Assembly (NCBI GenBank): GCA_934511335.1
Contig: CAKSWL010000118.1
Span: forward strand, 1-6,712
Direction: 5' to 3'
DNA from: an uncultured Cloacibacillus sp.
GTDB taxonomy: Bacteria > Synergistota > Synergistia > Synergistales > Synergistaceae
Length of the DNA: 6,712 bases
Below are positions 5,148 to 6,712 of this stretch, one piece after another. How positions within the stretch are numbered: position 1 is the first letter of the stretch; each line of letters opens with the position of its first letter. Position numbers and translations under genes: made by a program. Under the pieces are notes generated by a model. That model saw only the letters and a program-made list of their open reading frames with translations. It ran no database searches and had not been told where the DNA came from.

Positions 5148-6227
5148 ATGAAAGAGGAGATAGGCTCCGTTGCGCTGCAAAATATAACGCTGCCCTCAGG
5201 CGCCTTTTTTGAGAGGCTGGATCAGGTTTACAGCCGCTATGGCGAGTTGAACGAAGCGGCGGATAACGTGATTGTCGTCTGCCACGCGCTGACCGGCAGC
5301 CACAGGCTCGCGGGCGAGAAAATTTCCGGGGAGCCGGAACCGTGGTGGAGCGCCGTCGTCGGCGACGGCAAAGCGCTCGACACACGCCGCTGGTGCGTCA
5401 TTTGCTTCAACAACCTCGGAAGCCCCTACGGCAGCACCTCGCCGCTCTTTGAAAATCCCGCAGACGGCAAACGCTGGGCGATGCGCTTTCCCATCCTTTC
5501 GCCGCGTGATGCGGCCTTCGCGCAGAAAGAGGCGCTCCGCGCCATGGGGATCAAACGGCTTTACGCCGTCGTCGGCGGCTCGCTCGGCGGCATGATCAGC
5601 CTGGAGTACGCGATCTCCTTTCCCGACGATGTACCGCGCTGCGCGCTGATCGCCGCGCCGGACCGCCTCTACCCGCAGGCGATCGCCTTCAACGCCGTGC
5701 AGCGGCAGAGCATCAAGAGCGACCCTCTTTGGGAGGGCGGCGACTACGAGGGCGCGGGGCCGGTGAACGGACTTGCCGCGGCGAGAATGCTTGCGATGAT
5801 CACCTACAAGAGCGAGCAGTCCTTTTCCCACCGCTACATGCGCGAGATGGCGCAGGGGTCCACGCGCGACTGGGACGGACAGTTTCAGGTCGAAAGCTAT
5901 CTGCATTATCATGGAAAGGAGATCGTCAAACGTTTCGACGCGAATTGCTACCTCTACCTGACGAAGATGATGGACCTGCACGATATCGGCGCGGGACGCG
6001 GCGGTCTCGACGAGGGCTGGAAGCGTTTCGCGGGACGCCGGCTGCTCGGTCTGGGCATTTCAAGCGACATGCTCTTTCCCAACTGGCAGGTCGAGGAGGC
6101 GGTGCGCGCCGCCGCGAAAAACGGCGTCGCCGCCTATTATGAGGAGATAGAGAGCGAAAACGGCCATGACGCCTTCCTCATAGATTTTGACCAGGTAGAC
6201 GATTATTTGAGGTCGTTTTTGCAGTAA
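5148..6227 (+). CDS. metX: Homoserine O-acetyltransferase (alpha/beta hydrolase fold)
   Basis: The 359-residue protein should transfer an acetyl group from acetyl-CoA to L-homoserine, giving the O-acetylhomoserine used by the MetY encoded just upstream. Features are those of MetX: HALTGS (46-51) near the oxyanion region, NNLGSPYGSTSP (88-99), the nucleophile elbow GGSLGG with S145, the long SYLHYHGKEIVKRFDANCYL stretch (250-269) before the acid, D307 in SSDMLF and H340 in NGHDAFL, completing a Ser-Asp-His triad. Length is normal. AGGA (5136-5139), within the end of metY, lies 8 nt before the ATG, and the genes are 2 nt apart, so they are co-transcribed and probably translationally coupled. 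A succinyl specificity is known in some MetX enzymes and cannot be excluded by eye; the MetY partner favours acetyl. Confidence 0.93.
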   Translation: MKEEIGSVALQNITLPSGAFFERLDQVYSRYGELNEAADNVIVVCHALTGSHRLAGEKISGEPEPWWSAVVGDGKALDTRRWCVICFNNLGSPYGSTSPLFENPADGKRWAMRFPILSPRDAAFAQKEALRAMGIKRLYAVVGGSLGGMISLEYAISFPDDVPRCALIAAPDRLYPQAIAFNAVQRQSIKSDPLWEGGDYEGAGPVNGLAAARMLAMITYKSEQSFSHRYMREMAQGSTRDWDGQFQVESYLHYHGKEIVKRFDANCYLYLTKMMDLHDIGAGRGGLDEGWKRFAGRRLLGLGISSDMLFPNWQVEEAVRAAAKNGVAAYYEEIESENGHDAFLIDFDQVDDYLRSFLQ

Positions 6228-6253
6228 CTGTTATTGTTCCTTACAGCGTAGTG

Positions 6254-6294
6254 AAATGCGGCGGGACTTGAGTTTAATGTTCCGCCGTATTTTT
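6254..6294 (+). terminator. Intrinsic terminator of the metYX operon
   Basis: CGGCGGGAC (6259-6267) pairs with GTTCCGCCG (6279-6287) with one wobble around an 11-nt loop, and the stem can extend outward through AAATG/TATTT. A T-tract (6290-6294) follows. It begins 27 nt after the metX stop and closes the operon. Confidence 0.8.
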
Positions 6295-6333
6295 GTCCCA
6301 AATATTATTGTCGCATAGTAAAAAAATTCAGCC

Positions 6334-6390
6334 TTGACTTTACGGATTTTTTATAAAATAAAATTTGTAATTGACATTGCGGATTTTTAA
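6334..6390 (+). repeat. Two imperfect 20-bp direct repeats, 37 bp apart
   Basis: The units at 6334-6353 and 6371-6390 both read TTGAC.TT.CGGATTTTT.A and agree at 17 of 20 positions. The first 10 bases around the left unit (CTTGACTTTA, 6333-6342) recur inverted at 6609-6618, just beyond the symporter remnant. The second unit runs into a 16-bp palindrome (6380-6395). They may be traces of a rearrangement or of a small mobile sequence. Confidence 0.5.
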
Positions 6391-6593
6391 ATCCGTGGGC
6401 AGGTGGGGATATCGCGCTTGGATTGATGGCCTGGGTTAATTTAACGGGAATAGTTCTTTTATCGAAACCAGCTGTCGCTGCGCTTGATGATTTCGAACAC
6501 CAATATAACAGTGGGCTAGATCCAGCCTTCAATCCTGACATGATAGGCATAAAGAATGCAGAAATATGGTATAAAATTAACCCAAGTAAATAA
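6375..6593 (+). pseudogene. C-terminal remnant of an AGCS-family sodium:alanine symporter
   Basis: The frame is open from just after a TGA (6372-6374) to a TAA at 6591-6593. From TGG at 6396 it encodes 65 residues that look like the last membrane helix and cytoplasmic tail of alanine/glycine:cation symporters (AlsT/DagA type). The match includes IALGLMAWVNLTGIVLLSKP, then a charged tail with DDFEHQYNSGLDPAF and GIKNAEIW. A complete member has over 400 residues and many helices; none of the rest is present, and there is no suitable start codon or Shine-Dalgarno. The homology seems to begin near the palindrome at 6380-6395, which may mark the deletion or insertion boundary. Codons are AT-richer than in metX. 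It is most likely a decayed gene end, not a functional small protein. Confidence 0.65.
6380..6395. repeat. Perfect 16-bp palindrome at the edge of the symporter remnant
   Basis: CGGATTT and AAATCCG are perfect 7-bp arms around TT. The palindrome overlaps the second direct repeat unit and lies directly before the point where symporter homology becomes recognisable (6396). Confidence 0.6.
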
Positions 6594-6712
6594 AAAAGAC
6601 GGATTATATAAAGTCAAGTCCTAAAAGAAGAGAGACGCAGCAAGAAAGCGTCACCAAGAAAACAGAACCAGGCACCTTGACAATGACATACTGACGCGAG
6701 CCTCTTTCAAAG
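6594..6712. other. Right-edge spacer without a recognised gene
   Basis: No convincing reading frame or RNA gene is seen. It holds the inverted copy of CTTGACTTTA (6609-6618), a short GACGC...GCGTC repeat, and a TTGACA near the right edge without a paired -10 inside the window. Confidence 0.5.

Noticed and set aside
5196..5981. 261-codon - strand ORF inside metX
   Set aside because: It is antisense to a gene with a complete catalytic triad; its composition is typical of GC-rich antisense frames.
6305..6550. 81-codon - strand ORF over the symporter remnant
   Set aside because: The plus-strand frame matches the AGCS C-terminus; the antisense frame has no recognisable feature.
1..6712. CRISPR array, tRNA, rRNA, complete IS element or prophage gene
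   Set aside because: No regularly spaced repeats, tRNA-like cloverleaf, rRNA sequence, transposase or phage protein could be seen.

Overview
This window reads as a chromosomal segment of a moderately GC-rich, amino-acid-metabolising bacterium. The housekeeping genes favour G or C in third codon positions, while intergenic DNA is AT-rich. Ribosome-binding sites are G-rich (AAGGGGG, GGGGGA, GAGGGGG). A catabolic-type glutamate dehydrogenase, a DUF554 membrane protein and the remnant of an alanine:cation symporter would suit an anaerobic amino-acid fermenter, perhaps Synergistota (Cloacibacillus/Synergistes-like). That placement is inference from gene content and has not been tested.

Layout, left to right. 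(1) The 3' part of a PucR/CdaR-type regulator on the + strand, cut by the left edge. (2) A strong hairpin at 865-892 separates it from a convergent gdhA (922-2199, - strand), which has its own predicted promoter and Shine-Dalgarno. (3) A DUF554 membrane protein (- strand) whose start is best placed at a TTG (3143), because a TATAAT-like -10 overlaps the upstream ATG. (4) A 660-bp intergenic region holding a perfect 15-bp-arm hairpin, a possible gene remnant, and the control region of the next operon. (5) metY-metX (+ strand, 2-nt gap): O-acetylhomoserine sulfhydrylase and homoserine O-acetyltransferase, which together turn homoserine into homocysteine for methionine synthesis. A terminator follows at 6254-6294. 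(6) An AT-rich tail with a decayed 3' end of an AGCS-type sodium:alanine symporter and short flanking repeats.

The standout is the metYX leader (3671-3826). A TTGACA/TAGAAT promoter is followed by a 23-codon ORF with an excellent Shine-Dalgarno that encodes the run Met-Cys-Met-Met-Met-Cys. A 12-nt sequence in the leader ORF (3745-3756) is repeated exactly in the 3' arm of a textbook intrinsic terminator just before metY. The leader copy can therefore pair with the terminator's 5' arm to form an antiterminator. A third complementary segment lies at the leader Shine-Dalgarno/start codon and can pair with the same leader copy. This is the four-segment logic of the trp and his attenuators, with methionine and cysteine codons as the sensor, in place of a SAM riboswitch, T-box or repressor. 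I know of no well-established example of this type for methionine synthesis, so it is the best candidate here for an undescribed system.
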